15,723 bases of DNA from Cryomorphaceae bacterium (GCA_021298235.1 JAJTDX010000049.1:1-15723), one strand, 5' to 3'; positions 7,249 through 15,617 are shown, counted from the stretch's first letter. Numbers and translations are program-made. Notes: generated by a model from the letters alone, not told the origin.

Positions 7249-9069
7249 ATGGCGGCAGCTACGCACGACACACACGGACATCACGATGCGCATGGACACC
7301 ATGATCATGGTCATCATGAAGAGAGTTTCGTTTCGAAATATATCTTTAGCGAGGACCATAAAATGATTGGCAAGCAGTTCCTTATCACTGCAGTATTTAT
7401 GGGAATTGTGGCAATGCTCTTATCAATCCTGTTTAGGATACAATTGGCATGGCCGGGTGAATCCTCTGATTTTCTAAGCTTCTTTTTAGGAGAAACTTGG
7501 GCACCTGGTGGTGTTTTGAAAGAGGATATGTACCTAGGTTTGGTAACAATCCATGGTACCATCATGGTATTCTTCCTTTTAACGGGTGGGTTGTCAGGTA
7601 CCTTCTCCAATATCCTGATTCCTCTTCAATTGGGAGCTCGAGACATGGCTTCAGGATTTTTGAATATGTTGTCCTTTTGGTTTTTCTGTTTGTCTTCTCT
7701 TATAATGTTTGTTTCCTTGTTCATTGAGACGGGGCCAGCTATGGCGGGATGGACGGTTTATCCACCGCTATCGGCATTACCCCAATCAATTTCAGGAAAT
7801 GGATTGGGAATGACTTTATGGTTGTTTTCTATGGCGATCTTCATTGCCGGATCGTTGATCGGTTCTTTGAATTATATTGTAACGGTTCTTAACTTAAGAA
7901 CAACCGGAATGACAATGACTCGAATGCCCTTGACTATCTGGGCGTTCTTTGTAACTGCTATTCTTGGTGTATTGTCCTTTCCTGTCCTTTTATCTGCAGC
8001 TTTGTTGTTGATTATGGACCGTTTGGCTGGAACAAGCTTCTACCTTTCTGATATTATTGTAGGTGGTGAAATGCTAACAAATCATGGCGGATCACCGATC
8101 TTATTTCAGCACTTGTTCTGGTTCCTAGGTCATCCTGAGGTTTATATTGTACTTCTTCCTGCCCTTGGTTTATCTTCAGAAATCATTGCAACGAATTCAC
8201 GTAAACCGATTTTCGGATACCGAGCAATGATCGGATCGATCTTGGCAATTGGATTCCTTTCCTTCATCGTATGGGGTCACCACATGTTTATAACAGGTAT
8301 GAATCCATTCTTGGGGAGTGTGTTTGTATTTACCACCTTGTTGATCGCTATTCCATCTGCTGTAAAAGTATTCAACTATATAACGACTCTTTGGAAAGGA
8401 TCCTTAGTTCTAACACCAGCAATGCTTTTTGCGATTGGATTGGTTTCAACATTCATTACAGGTGGTGTAACAGGGATCATTCTTGCGGATTCCGCTCTGG
8501 ATATTGCAATTCATGACACCTACTTCGTGGTGGCTCACTTCCACATCGTAATGGGAATGTCAGCGGTATTCGGTATGTTCGCCGGGGTATATCATTGGTT
8601 CCCTAAAATGTATGGTCGAATGATGAATACGCGTCTTGGATACGCTCATTTCTGGATAACCATTATTGGTGCTTACGGAGTATTCTTCCCAATGCACTTT
8701 GTAGGTCTCGCAGGTGCACCGCGTCGTTACTATGACTACTCAGTGTACAACGAATTCGATACGAATTCATATGAAATGATTATGGATTTGAATGTAATAG
8801 TAACAGCCTTCGCAATTTTCGCTGCCTTAGGTCAGTTGTTGTTCCTTTTCAACTTCTTCTACAGTATTTATCGCGGTCCGAAGGCTCCACAAAACCCATG
8901 GAATTCAAATACACTCGAGTGGACTACACCAGTGGAACATATTCATGGAAACTGGCCTGGAGAGATCCCAACAGTTCATCGTTGGCCATATGATTATTCT
9001 AAGCCAGGTGCTGAAAAAGATTTCATTCCTCAAGATGTTCCGCTTGCAGAAGGTGAGGAAGAACATTAA
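7249..9069 (+). CDS. coxA: Cytochrome c oxidase subunit I (heme a/a3-CuB, A-type)
   Basis: A 606-residue heme-copper oxidase catalytic subunit, which reduces O2 to water and pumps protons across the inner membrane. The metal ligands are in place: His102 (heme a) in TIHGTIM; His295 with Tyr299 in GHPEVYI (CuB and the cross-linked Tyr); His344 and His345 in WGHHMF (CuB); His430 (heme a3) and His432 (heme a) in VAHFHIV. Glu297 in HPEVY is the A1-type D-channel residue, which assigns the oxidase to the A family. About twelve transmembrane segments are visible. The first 24 residues are a His/Asp/Ala-rich head (ATHDTHGHHDAHGHHDHGHH), not part of the usual core. The gene ends the operon, with a hairpin terminator 24 nt after the stop; subunit III and IV genes do not follow. 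Confidence 0.97.
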   Translation: MAAATHDTHGHHDAHGHHDHGHHEESFVSKYIFSEDHKMIGKQFLITAVFMGIVAMLLSILFRIQLAWPGESSDFLSFFLGETWAPGGVLKEDMYLGLVTIHGTIMVFFLLTGGLSGTFSNILIPLQLGARDMASGFLNMLSFWFFCLSSLIMFVSLFIETGPAMAGWTVYPPLSALPQSISGNGLGMTLWLFSMAIFIAGSLIGSLNYIVTVLNLRTTGMTMTRMPLTIWAFFVTAILGVLSFPVLLSAALLLIMDRLAGTSFYLSDIIVGGEMLTNHGGSPILFQHLFWFLGHPEVYIVLLPALGLSSEIIATNSRKPIFGYRAMIGSILAIGFLSFIVWGHHMFITGMNPFLGSVFVFTTLLIAIPSAVKVFNYITTLWKGSLVLTPAMLFAIGLVSTFITGGVTGIILADSALDIAIHDTYFVVAHFHIVMGMSAVFGMFAGVYHWFPKMYGRMMNTRLGYAHFWITIIGAYGVFFPMHFVGLAGAPRRYYDYSVYNEFDTNSYEMIMDLNVIVTAFAIFAALGQLLFLFNFFYSIYRGPKAPQNPWNSNTLEWTTPVEHIHGNWPGEIPTVHRWPYDYSKPGAEKDFIPQDVPLAEGEEEH

Positions 9070-9092
9070 AATGCTCATAAGTATTAATCAAG

Positions 9093-9127
9093 AGCCTTCT
9101 GTTCATCAGAGGGCTTTTGTATTTTTG
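9093..9127 (+). terminator. Rho-independent terminator of the act-cox operon
   Basis: AGCCTTCTG (9093-9101), a TTCAT loop, and CAGAGGGCT (9107-9115) form a 9-bp stem with one G-T wobble. It is followed by TTTTGTATTTTTG. It begins 24 nt after the coxA stop and ends just before the ruvB start, so it separates the respiratory operon from ruvB-queG. Confidence 0.85.
9098..9127 (+). promoter_or_regulatory. Candidate promoter for ruvB-queG, overlapping the terminator
   Basis: TATTTTTG at 9120-9127 matches the Bacteroidota -7 consensus TAnnTTTG exactly. A TCTG (9098-9101) lies 18 nt upstream where the -33 TTTG element would be. Transcription would start at about 9132-9134, that is at or next to the ruvB ATG at 9133, giving a leaderless or nearly leaderless mRNA. 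The boxes lie inside the terminator hairpin and its T tract, so the exact match may partly reflect T-richness. Confidence 0.4.
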
Positions 9128-9132
9128 TTAGG

Positions 9133-10164
9133 ATGACAGAAGAGGAAGATTCATTTGATTACAGAGAGGAGGCATCCAAGCATGTCGATCAGGAGTATGA
9201 TAAAGTCCTTCGACCTAAGGTGCTTGCAGATTTTGCTGGTCAACCATCCGTTGTACAGAATCTAGAGATTTTTGTGCAGGCGGCTAAGTTGAGAGGAGAA
9301 CCTCTTGATCACGTATTGTTACATGGGCCTCCCGGATTGGGTAAAACAACGTTGGCCAATATTATTGCAAATGAGTTGGGTGTAGGTTTTAAGGTTACCA
9401 GCGGACCTGTACTCGACAAGCCGGGTGATCTTGCTGGGCTTCTTACCAATTTGCAGCAAGGAGATGTATTGTTCATCGACGAGATTCACCGTCTAAGCCC
9501 TGTAGTAGAGGAATACCTCTATTCAGCCATGGAAGATTATGTGATCGATATTATGATCGACTCTGGTCCGAATGCTCGAAGTGTTCAGATTACACTTAAT
9601 CCATTTACACTCATCGGCGCAACAACACGTTCTGGCTTACTTACTTCGCCTTTGCGAGCAAGATTCGGAATCAACTCGAGGTTGGAATACTATGATAGTA
9701 AAACGCTGACAGCAATTGTTGAACGTTCATCCGGTTTATTGAACATTCCAATTACCGAGGGCGCAGCATACAAAATTGCAAGTCGAAGCAGGGGCACCCC
9801 ACGAATAGCCAATGCACTTTTGAGAAGAGTGAGAGACTTTGCACAGATCAAAGGTACGGGTGTAATTGAGGAAGAAATTACCGATGTTGCCCTTAATGCA
9901 TTGAATGTGGACGAGAGTGGCTTGGACGATATGGACCTGCGGATTTTAAAGGTAATCATCGATAAGTTTAGCGGCGGTCCGGTAGGTTTAACAACTATAG
10001 CCACAGCCATTGGTGAAAATGCTGGGACTCTGGAGGAAGTATATGAACCTTTTCTGATACAGGAAGGATTTTTGTTGCGCACACCTCGGGGCAGAAAAGC
10101 TACTGAAAAGGCATTTCGCCATTTAGGGAAGGATCACGGGTGGGTACAAGGCGGATTGTTTTGA
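9133..10164 (+). CDS. ruvB: Holliday junction branch-migration ATPase RuvB
   Basis: A full-length 343-residue RuvB, the AAA+ motor that with RuvA drives branch migration of Holliday junctions in recombinational repair. Motifs in order are Walker [10 protein letters not shown] (residues 65-73), Walker B DEIH (116-119), sensor 1 GATTRSG (162-168), the arginine-finger region PLRARFG (Arg175), and [18 protein letters not shown] of the sensor 2 region. A C-terminal winged-helix domain ends in [20 protein letters not shown]. The N-terminus has the usual [12 protein letters not shown] pattern after an acidic leader. The start at 9133 fits the family length. Neither ruvA nor ruvC is adjacent, as is common in this phylum. 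queG begins 3 nt after the stop, so the two are probably cotranscribed. Confidence 0.97.
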   Translation: MTEEEDSFDYREEASKHVDQEYDKVLRPKVLADFAGQPSVVQNLEIFVQAAKLRGEPLDHVLLHGPPGLGKTTLANIIANELGVGFKVTSGPVLDKPGDLAGLLTNLQQGDVLFIDEIHRLSPVVEEYLYSAMEDYVIDIMIDSGPNARSVQITLNPFTLIGATTRSGLLTSPLRARFGINSRLEYYDSKTLTAIVERSSGLLNIPITEGAAYKIASRSRGTPRIANALLRRVRDFAQIKGTGVIEEEITDVALNALNVDESGLDDMDLRILKVIIDKFSGGPVGLTTIATAIGENAGTLEEVYEPFLIQEGFLLRTPRGRKATEKAFRHLGKDHGWVQGGLF

Positions 10165-10167
10165 TCA

Positions 10168-11103
10168 ATGGATCTTAAAAGTATTGCACGTACCAATCTT
10201 ATAAAGGAGAAAGCCAGTGAGCTAGGTTTTTTTTCATGTTCAATTTCTAAAGCTCAATTTCTCGAAGAAGAAGCACATCATTTAGAAACATGGCTGAAGA
10301 ATGGGTTCCAAGGCAAAATGTCCTATATGGAAAACCATTTTGATAAACGTCTGGATCCACGTCTGTTGGTTGAAGGAGCACGTTCTGTGGTTACTTTGCT
10401 TTTCAATTATTATTCGGAGCAAAAACAAAGCGATCCGGATGCACCCAAACTGTCGATGTATGCGTATGGAGAGGATTACCATGATGTAGTAAAAGAAAAA
10501 CTGAAAGAACTTTTACAGCACATTTCGGTTCACATTGGAGAAGTCAATGGTCGTGCATTCGTCGATTCGGCGCCAGTGATGGATAAGGCCTGGGCTAAGC
10601 GTTCAGGAGCCGGCTGGATTGGGAAACATACAAATCTGATAAGCAAACGTGCCGGATCCTATTTTTTTATTGCCGAACTAATATTGGATCTTGAACTGGA
10701 ATCTGACGGTCCTGTAACAGATCATTGCGGAACGTGCACAAAATGTATCGATGCCTGTCCAACTGAAGCGATCGTTGCTCCCTATGTGGTTGATGGGTCA
10801 AAGTGTATTTCCTACCTGACTATCGAACTTAAAGACGAACTGATTCCATCGGAGTTCAGAGGAAAAATGGATCATTGGATGTTTGGTTGTGATGTTTGTC
10901 AGTCAGTATGTCCATGGAACAGATTTTCAAAACAACATTCCGAACCACGTTTCGCACCTAAGAATAACTTATTGGATCTCTCAGCACGTGATTGGACGGA
11001 TCTCTCGGAAGAACTATTTGAAGAGCTCTTCAAAAAGAGCGCGGTGAAAAGAACAAAATATTCAGGGTTGAAACGCAATATCTCCTTCTTGTCAAAGGGA
11101 TAA
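10168..11103 (+). CDS. queG: Epoxyqueuosine reductase QueG
   Basis: A 311-residue cytoplasmic enzyme for the last step of queuosine synthesis: cobalamin-dependent reduction of epoxyqueuosine to queuosine at position 34 of tRNAs with GUN anticodons. Asp133 in [16 protein letters not shown] matches the catalytic acid region. Two [4Fe-4S] clusters are built from [12 protein letters not shown] (Cys187, 190, 193, 197) together with Cys213 in CISYL and [12 protein letters not shown] (Cys241, 244, 248). The ATG is 3 nt downstream of the ruvB stop, so expression is probably coupled to ruvB. The protein lacks the C-terminal HEAT-like extension present in longer QueG proteins and stops soon after the [14 protein letters not shown] stretch; this shorter length is normal for many bacteria. 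Confidence 0.95.
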   Translation: MDLKSIARTNLIKEKASELGFFSCSISKAQFLEEEAHHLETWLKNGFQGKMSYMENHFDKRLDPRLLVEGARSVVTLLFNYYSEQKQSDPDAPKLSMYAYGEDYHDVVKEKLKELLQHISVHIGEVNGRAFVDSAPVMDKAWAKRSGAGWIGKHTNLISKRAGSYFFIAELILDLELESDGPVTDHCGTCTKCIDACPTEAIVAPYVVDGSKCISYLTIELKDELIPSEFRGKMDHWMFGCDVCQSVCPWNRFSKQHSEPRFAPKNNLLDLSARDWTDLSEELFEELFKKSAVKRTKYSGLKRNISFLSKG

Positions 11104-11117
11104 ATTCCTTATATTTC
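11088..11117 (+). promoter_or_regulatory. Candidate promoter for the DUF1800-DUF1501 pair
   Basis: TATATTTC (11110-11117) differs from the Bacteroidota -7 box TAnnTTTG only at the last base. CTTG ending at 11091 lies 18 nt upstream as a possible -33 element. Transcription would begin near 11124, leaving about a 12-nt leader before the ATG at 11136. The -33 element lies within the 3' end of queG. No terminator separates queG from this gene, so read-through is also possible. Confidence 0.35.
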
Positions 11118-11135
11118 GACTCTAAACACTTTTGC

Positions 11136-12749
11136 ATGAAGCCTTACGAACCAATGGATCAGGAAGTAAGCATGAGCATGGCCCCATACGCCGGACCATG
11201 GACGAAAGCTGAGGCAGCACATTTACTGCGACGAACCTTGTTTGGGCCAACCAATCAACAACTATTGGATGCTGTTTCAAACGGGATGTCTTCTACAGTT
11301 ACTCAATTGCTCACGTTAAACCCGATCACAGAACCTCTGACATACGATCCGGGAGAAGCTGTAGCTGCCTTTGGTTCCACATGGGTGAATAGCGTGTATC
11401 CCACCGGAACACTTCAGATTGCCAATACCGACAATGCACGAGCAAAATCTCTGGGTGCTTGGCTGATGCTTAGGATTAATAATCAGGGATTTAGTATTGC
11501 AGAGAAAATGTGTTTGTTCTGGCAAAATCATTTCGCGGTAAATGACATGTCGGATCTGCGCGGTACGTATAATTACCTGATCAAGTTAAGACAACATGCC
11601 CTGGGAAATGTCAAACAATTGGTTAAAGACATTACCGTTGAACCTGCCATGCTGGTGTTTTTGAATGGAAATACCAACACGCTCTTCAGTCCGAATGAGA
11701 ATTATGCGCGTGAACTTCTTGAATTATTCACGGTAGGGAAGGGCCCACAAATTGGCCCAGGTGACTACACGAATTACAAGGAAGAAGATGTTGCAGCCGG
11801 AGCTAAAATCCTTACCGGATTCATCGTTGAAGGATTGAAAAGCTCGACCATGCCTTCACCTGTGGCAACATTTTACCCCGTTCTGCACGATAATTCTACA
11901 AAACAATTATCGGAGCACTTCAATTTTAGCACGGTTTCACCGAATGGAGCACAAGAGTATTCCGACTATATAGACATAATTTTTCAGCAGCCTGCAGTTG
12001 CGACCAATATTTGTACAAAGCTGTATAGGTATTTTGTCAACTATGACCTTACAACGGATGTTCAGACGAATGTGATTCCGGTCATGGCTACTACACTGAT
12101 CAACAATAATTACGAGGTATTGCCTGTACTTCAGGAACTCTTTGAGAGCGAACATTTCTACGATGTCGCATTGCGGGGAAGCATGATCAAAAGTCCAATA
12201 GAAAATGTGATGGGGATGGTGAATGCGACCAATTGGACCCCTGATTTCGACCTGGCCACCAATTACGAAATGTACCTTACCTTATATTATGTTGCCGGGG
12301 TGATGGGACAATATTATGGTGCCCCTCCCAATGTTGCAGGATGGCCGGCATATTATCAGGTTCCGGCATTTAGTCGCTTATGGACAAATTCTTCGACGAT
12401 CAAGTTAAGGTTTGACCACTCTACCTACGTGAGCGTATTCTCAGGATATCCGGTAAATGGGAACGATTTGAAACTGGATTCTCTCGCCTTTTACACGGGA
12501 TTGTCCTTACCTGAAGATCCAGTTGTGGCCATTGATGATATGTGCGATGTCTTTTTTCCTAAGACAGTAAGTGATGCTAAAAAATTAGCATTGAAGAATT
12601 TGCTGACAAACGGACTTTCTGATGCGGCATTTACGACACAGTATCTGCAATATATTGGTGGGGACACGTCTCTCGAGACGGCTCTCAGGTCACGTGTAAA
12701 CAGTGTCTTGAATCGAATTTTTAAAATGCCGGAGTACCATATTTGTTAG
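11136..12749 (+). CDS. DUF1800 domain-containing protein
   Basis: A 537-residue member of the DUF1800 family, whose biochemical function is unknown. Family-typical stretches are WTKAEAAHLLRRTLFGPT (about residues 22-39), FWQNHFAVNDM, LRQHALGNVKQLVKDIT, SPNENYARELLELFTVGKG, and a C-terminal NRIFKMPEYHIC, a common ending for the family, so the protein seems complete. No signal peptide, lipobox or membrane helix is visible. The frame upstream of the ATG offers no alternative start codon nearby, so the lack of a signal is not a start-choice error. The gene begins 32 nt after queG, and its stop is 11 nt before the DUF1501 gene. This DUF1800-DUF1501 pairing is widespread, and the two products are inferred to act together, possibly at the cell envelope. 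Confidence 0.88.
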   Translation: MKPYEPMDQEVSMSMAPYAGPWTKAEAAHLLRRTLFGPTNQQLLDAVSNGMSSTVTQLLTLNPITEPLTYDPGEAVAAFGSTWVNSVYPTGTLQIANTDNARAKSLGAWLMLRINNQGFSIAEKMCLFWQNHFAVNDMSDLRGTYNYLIKLRQHALGNVKQLVKDITVEPAMLVFLNGNTNTLFSPNENYARELLELFTVGKGPQIGPGDYTNYKEEDVAAGAKILTGFIVEGLKSSTMPSPVATFYPVLHDNSTKQLSEHFNFSTVSPNGAQEYSDYIDIIFQQPAVATNICTKLYRYFVNYDLTTDVQTNVIPVMATTLINNNYEVLPVLQELFESEHFYDVALRGSMIKSPIENVMGMVNATNWTPDFDLATNYEMYLTLYYVAGVMGQYYGAPPNVAGWPAYYQVPAFSRLWTNSSTIKLRFDHSTYVSVFSGYPVNGNDLKLDSLAFYTGLSLPEDPVVAIDDMCDVFFPKTVSDAKKLALKNLLTNGLSDAAFTTQYLQYIGGDTSLETALRSRVNSVLNRIFKMPEYHIC

Positions 12750-12758
12750 AAGGAAAAG
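12749..12758 (+). promoter_or_regulatory. Ribosome binding site of the DUF1501 gene
   Basis: GAAGGAAAAG, beginning at the last base of the DUF1800 stop codon, lies just before the ATG at 12761. It supports that start over the in-frame TTG at 12743, which would overlap the end of the DUF1800 gene. Confidence 0.5.
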
Positions 12759-12760
12759 TT

Positions 12761-14311
12761 ATGAAAAGAAGATCTTTTGTCAGAAACATTTCGCTCGGTG
12801 CTCTTTCAGTGCCATTTGCAGTTAAAGGAATAAATTATCAAACGGTATACAAAAAACTCTTCAGCACCTCAAAAAGTGCAGAGGACCGTGTGCTGGTGTT
12901 GATTCGTTTAAGTGGTGGAAATGACGGGCTAAATACCGTAATTCCTCTTAATTCGTATGACAACCTTCAACTGCACCGCCCAAATGTTATTTTGCCTCAA
13001 TCATCATTGCTGCAAACAACTTCATCTCTTGGAATGCATCCAGCCATGTCGGGCATGAATCAATTATTTCAGGATGGTAAATTGACTATTATTCAGAACG
13101 TAGGTTATCCCGAACAGAATCGCTCTCATTTCAGATCAATGGACATTTGGTCAATGGGGAGCTTAGATCCAGCTGAAACAAGAGGGTGGCTGGGCCGCAA
13201 ATTTGACATCGATTATCCGGATTACCCAAACGGTTATCCGAATGCCGATTTTCCCGATCCTTTTGCCATTAGTATGGGGTATGAAGTGTCCTCTACCTGT
13301 CAAGGTGTTGTGGCCAACTTTTCTCAAGCAGTTTCTGATCCGTTTACGAATTTCAATTTGTTCAATAGTTTTGAAACTTCTGATGGCACCTATTTTGGGG
13401 AGCACATGGCATTTCTTTCTACGCTCGTAGATCAAACGAACCAATACATAGATCAGATAAGTACTGCTGCAAATGCAGGTTCGACGATGTCAACATTGTA
13501 TGATGAAACCAATGAGATTGCCAAGCAGTTGAGGCAAGTTGCCCAAATGATTTCTGGCGGACTAAAAACCAAGGTTTATATTTTGAATATCAATGGTTTT
13601 GATACGCATTTTGGACAGGTGGATCCTTCAGATACAACAGTCGGATTGCATGCGAGCTTGCTTAAAACTTTATCGGATGCTGTTGCTGCTTTTCAGGATG
13701 ACTTACGACTCTTGGGGCTCGAAAACCGGGTGGCTGGCATGACTTTTTCTGAATTTGGAAGGCAGATAGCATCGAATGGTTCAGATGGAACGGATCATGG
13801 GGATGCTGCACCGCTCTTTATTTTTGGTTCCTGCATTAATGGTGGAACTCTAGGATCAGACCCAGTGATTGGTTTTGACCTGGCACCCCAGGAAGCTTTG
13901 CCGATGGAGATCGATTTTCGGGATATTTATGCTTCTGTTCTAAAGGATTGGTTCGAGGTTCCGGAAATAGAAATCCAATCTATTTTTGATCATGTGGTAA
14001 CGTTTTATCCTGTTCTTGGAGCCTGTAATCTGAGCCTTGATGAAGATCCTGTCAACCATGATCAGGGAATTCTGTTCCCGAATCCTGCGGTCTCCAAGAC
14101 AACACTAAAATTCAAAGCAAAAAATGAACATGTACGAATTGAAATGTTTGATGAAGCAGGAAGGCTTGCCAAGGTTATAATGGAAAAAGAACTAGTTGAG
14201 GATACCCACTTGATTCCAATTGAGGTTTTGGATATGATTGCAGGAAATTATACTATTCGCGTCAGTAAAGTATCGGGATCATTCGTCTTAAACCTAGTCA
14301 AGGTGAAATAA
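12761..14311 (+). CDS. DUF1501 domain-containing protein with Tat-like signal and T9SS C-terminal sorting domain
   Basis: A 516-residue exported protein. The ATG at 12761 is preferred because it follows a GGAAAAG site and puts a twin-arginine start first (MKRRSFVRN, then a hydrophobic LGALSVPFAV). The body is DUF1501, a family related to the alkaline phosphatase/sulfatase fold, with RLSGGNDGLNTVIPL, RSHFRSMDIWSMG, NGFDTHFGQ and MTFSEFGRQ followed by GTDHGDAAP. The Asp and His residues in these motifs could bind metal, but no activity is established. An aromatic/proline run, DYPDYPNGYP, occurs at about residues 151-160. Residues about 436-516 form a type A T9SS sorting domain: FPNPAVSKTTLKF, then IEMFDEAGRL, and GNYTIRV with a final LVKVK. 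This predicts outer-membrane translocation and surface attachment or release. The gene is intact despite the insertion sequence starting 16 nt after its stop. Confidence 0.9.
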   Translation: MKRRSFVRNISLGALSVPFAVKGINYQTVYKKLFSTSKSAEDRVLVLIRLSGGNDGLNTVIPLNSYDNLQLHRPNVILPQSSLLQTTSSLGMHPAMSGMNQLFQDGKLTIIQNVGYPEQNRSHFRSMDIWSMGSLDPAETRGWLGRKFDIDYPDYPNGYPNADFPDPFAISMGYEVSSTCQGVVANFSQAVSDPFTNFNLFNSFETSDGTYFGEHMAFLSTLVDQTNQYIDQISTAANAGSTMSTLYDETNEIAKQLRQVAQMISGGLKTKVYILNINGFDTHFGQVDPSDTTVGLHASLLKTLSDAVAAFQDDLRLLGLENRVAGMTFSEFGRQIASNGSDGTDHGDAAPLFIFGSCINGGTLGSDPVIGFDLAPQEALPMEIDFRDIYASVLKDWFEVPEIEIQSIFDHVVTFYPVLGACNLSLDEDPVNHDQGILFPNPAVSKTTLKFKAKNEHVRIEMFDEAGRLAKVIMEKELVEDTHLIPIEVLDMIAGNYTIRVSKVSGSFVLNLVKVK

Positions 14312-14327
14312 AAAAGGAACCCTTAGG

Positions 14328-14344
14328 CACGAATGGTCGGAAGA
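14328..14344 (+). repeat. Left terminal inverted repeat of the insertion sequence
   Basis: CACGAATGGTCGGAAGA, an exact 17-nt match to the reverse complement of 15707-15723. It begins 16 nt after the DUF1501 stop codon and forms the 5' arm of the hairpin at 14332-14362. Confidence 0.9.
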
Positions 14345-14362
14345 AATTTCGGCCATTTTTTT
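14332..14362 (+). terminator. Inward-reading terminator-like hairpin at the left IS end
   Basis: AATGGTCGGAA (14332-14342) pairs with TTTCGGCCATT (14347-14357) through 11 bp with two G-T wobbles, closed by a GAAA tetraloop. The T run covers 14356-14362. It would stop plus-strand transcripts leaving the DUF1501 gene. The T run overlaps the transposase stop codon on the other strand. In the transposase direction no T run follows the stem, so it should not act as a terminator there. Confidence 0.75.
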
Positions 14363-15581
14363 ATGTCTTAAAAAACAGCTTGGGATCTCCTCCACAATGT
14401 ATTACTATAATTGATATAGCGAGGTTTCTTATTTCCATAGAAAACCGTCTTTTGGCAGTTTTATAACCTACGTTATTTTCCTTTTTATAGATAAGTATTA
14501 GCATTGCCACAATCATTGTCATGTAAATCATTACCTGCATTCCATTTTTGTTCAAAGAGACCAAGTGACTTACGTTAAGTTCTTGTTTGATAAAGCGAAA
14601 GAAAACCTCTATGTCCCACCTTCTTCTGTATGCTTCTGCTATTTCTTTTGCAGTCAGTTCAAAATTGTTTGTTAGGAACCAAAATTCCTTATCCTCTTGT
14701 GCTTTACTTTTGACAATGACAAGTCTAAAATGGCTATTTAGAAGTATCTGCTTGAAATGCTTGTTACCACGTTTGTTATCGACAGAAATACCTGTATACA
14801 ATTGAACTTTGGAGTCTTTTAATAATATTGATTCGCCAAGATCTATTTCTTGATTTTCGGAAAGATATGATTCAATTTCGATGTGTTTTCTATTTTCTTT
14901 GGCTCTACAGACGAATGTTATTTTATCGTCACTGAAAGCCTTCATAGCTCTTGTTGATTGCAAACCACGATCTATAACATAGATGTTTTGATGATTTGTT
15001 TCCTTTTTTACATGGCTCATAATTGCTTCAGGCAGTGCAATATCTTCACTTGTGTAAGTACTAGCTGTGAATACTTTTAAATCACAGGGAAAAAGGCCAT
15101 CAAAAGAAACACTGTATTTGACAGCTTTCTTACCGGTAATATGTCCAAGACCTTCTACTAGTTTACCAACAGTTTCACTCACCATAGTGCTATCTACACG
15201 AATGAGATTATACTTCTCTATTTCAACTGAAGAGTATGACTTTGTGAACTGAGAATAGATATTTTCATATATCTTTTTGAAATAATCGGAATCCACGACT
15301 GAAAGTCTTTCTGAAATAGAACTTCTACGAACCGTTTCCTTTGCATCTAAGTCAAAAAGTAGCTTAAAAACTGGATCATTAAATGTATCTTCTAATGTGC
15401 GTTGACTTAGGCGCTCGTTTTCCAAAATACCATACATCAAAAGGTAGAACAGCTTTTTACCGTGTAGCACTTTTGTATAATAATCAACTTTGGTTTCTTG
15501 GGAAAGATTAGAAAGCAAATCCTCAGGTATCACATTTAGTAACTCCGCGGCTGTAATTTTATGATCTTTAAAAACTGACAT
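14361..15581 (-). CDS. IS4-family DDE transposase
   Basis: A 406-residue transposase that would cut and rejoin the element's ends. The RNase H-like catalytic triad is visible: Asp130 in IRVDSTMVS, Asp204 in YVIDRGLQS, and Glu325 in YRRRWDIEVFFRFIK. The last stretch fits the IS4 signature Y-x2-R-x3-E-x6-K exactly (Tyr318, Arg321, Glu325, Lys332). The long spacing between Asp204 and Glu325 fits the beta-rich insertion typical of this family. The N-terminal part of about 115 residues is probably the DNA-binding region. The frame has no internal stop or shift, so the gene seems functional. It ends inside the left-end hairpin region and starts 142 nt from the right end of the element. I cannot name the exact IS. 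Confidence 0.93.
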   Translation of the reverse strand: MSVFKDHKITAAELLNVIPEDLLSNLSQETKVDYYTKVLHGKKLFYLLMYGILENERLSQRTLEDTFNDPVFKLLFDLDAKETVRRSSISERLSVVDSDYFKKIYENIYSQFTKSYSSVEIEKYNLIRVDSTMVSETVGKLVEGLGHITGKKAVKYSVSFDGLFPCDLKVFTASTYTSEDIALPEAIMSHVKKETNHQNIYVIDRGLQSTRAMKAFSDDKITFVCRAKENRKHIEIESYLSENQEIDLGESILLKDSKVQLYTGISVDNKRGNKHFKQILLNSHFRLVIVKSKAQEDKEFWFLTNNFELTAKEIAEAYRRRWDIEVFFRFIKQELNVSHLVSLNKNGMQVMIYMTMIVAMLILIYKKENNVGYKTAKRRFSMEIRNLAISIIVIHCGGDPKLFFKT

Positions 15582-15609
15582 AATGTATTGATTTTCAGTA
15601 TTAAAGATA

Positions 15610-15617
15610 CAAATATA
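15610..15617 (-). promoter_or_regulatory. Candidate -7 promoter box of the transposase gene
   Basis: On the minus strand this reads TATATTTG, an exact match to TAnnTTTG. Transcription would start near 15604, about 22 nt before the ATG. No -33 TTTG is found at the usual 17-20 nt spacing; the nearest TTG lies only 12 nt upstream, within the palindrome. The promoter may therefore be weak. Confidence 0.4.

Noticed and set aside
8945..9136. A 63-residue plus-strand frame bridging the coxA end and the ruvB start
   Set aside because: It lies in another frame of coxA, crosses the terminator and shows no family pattern.
12743..12760. TTG at 12743 as the DUF1501 start
   Set aside because: It would overlap the DUF1800 stop and push the twin-arginine motif inward, while the ATG at 12761 has a well-placed GGAAAAG.
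13203..13260. YP-rich stretch in the DUF1501 gene as a tandem DNA repeat
   Set aside because: The protein run is short and the DNA copies are irregular; it fits a Tyr/Pro-rich loop better than a repeat array.
14332..14357. Left-end hairpin as the native terminator of the DUF1501 gene
   Set aside because: Its first arm is part of a 17-nt sequence found inverted at the other end of the transposase region, so it belongs to the insertion sequence.
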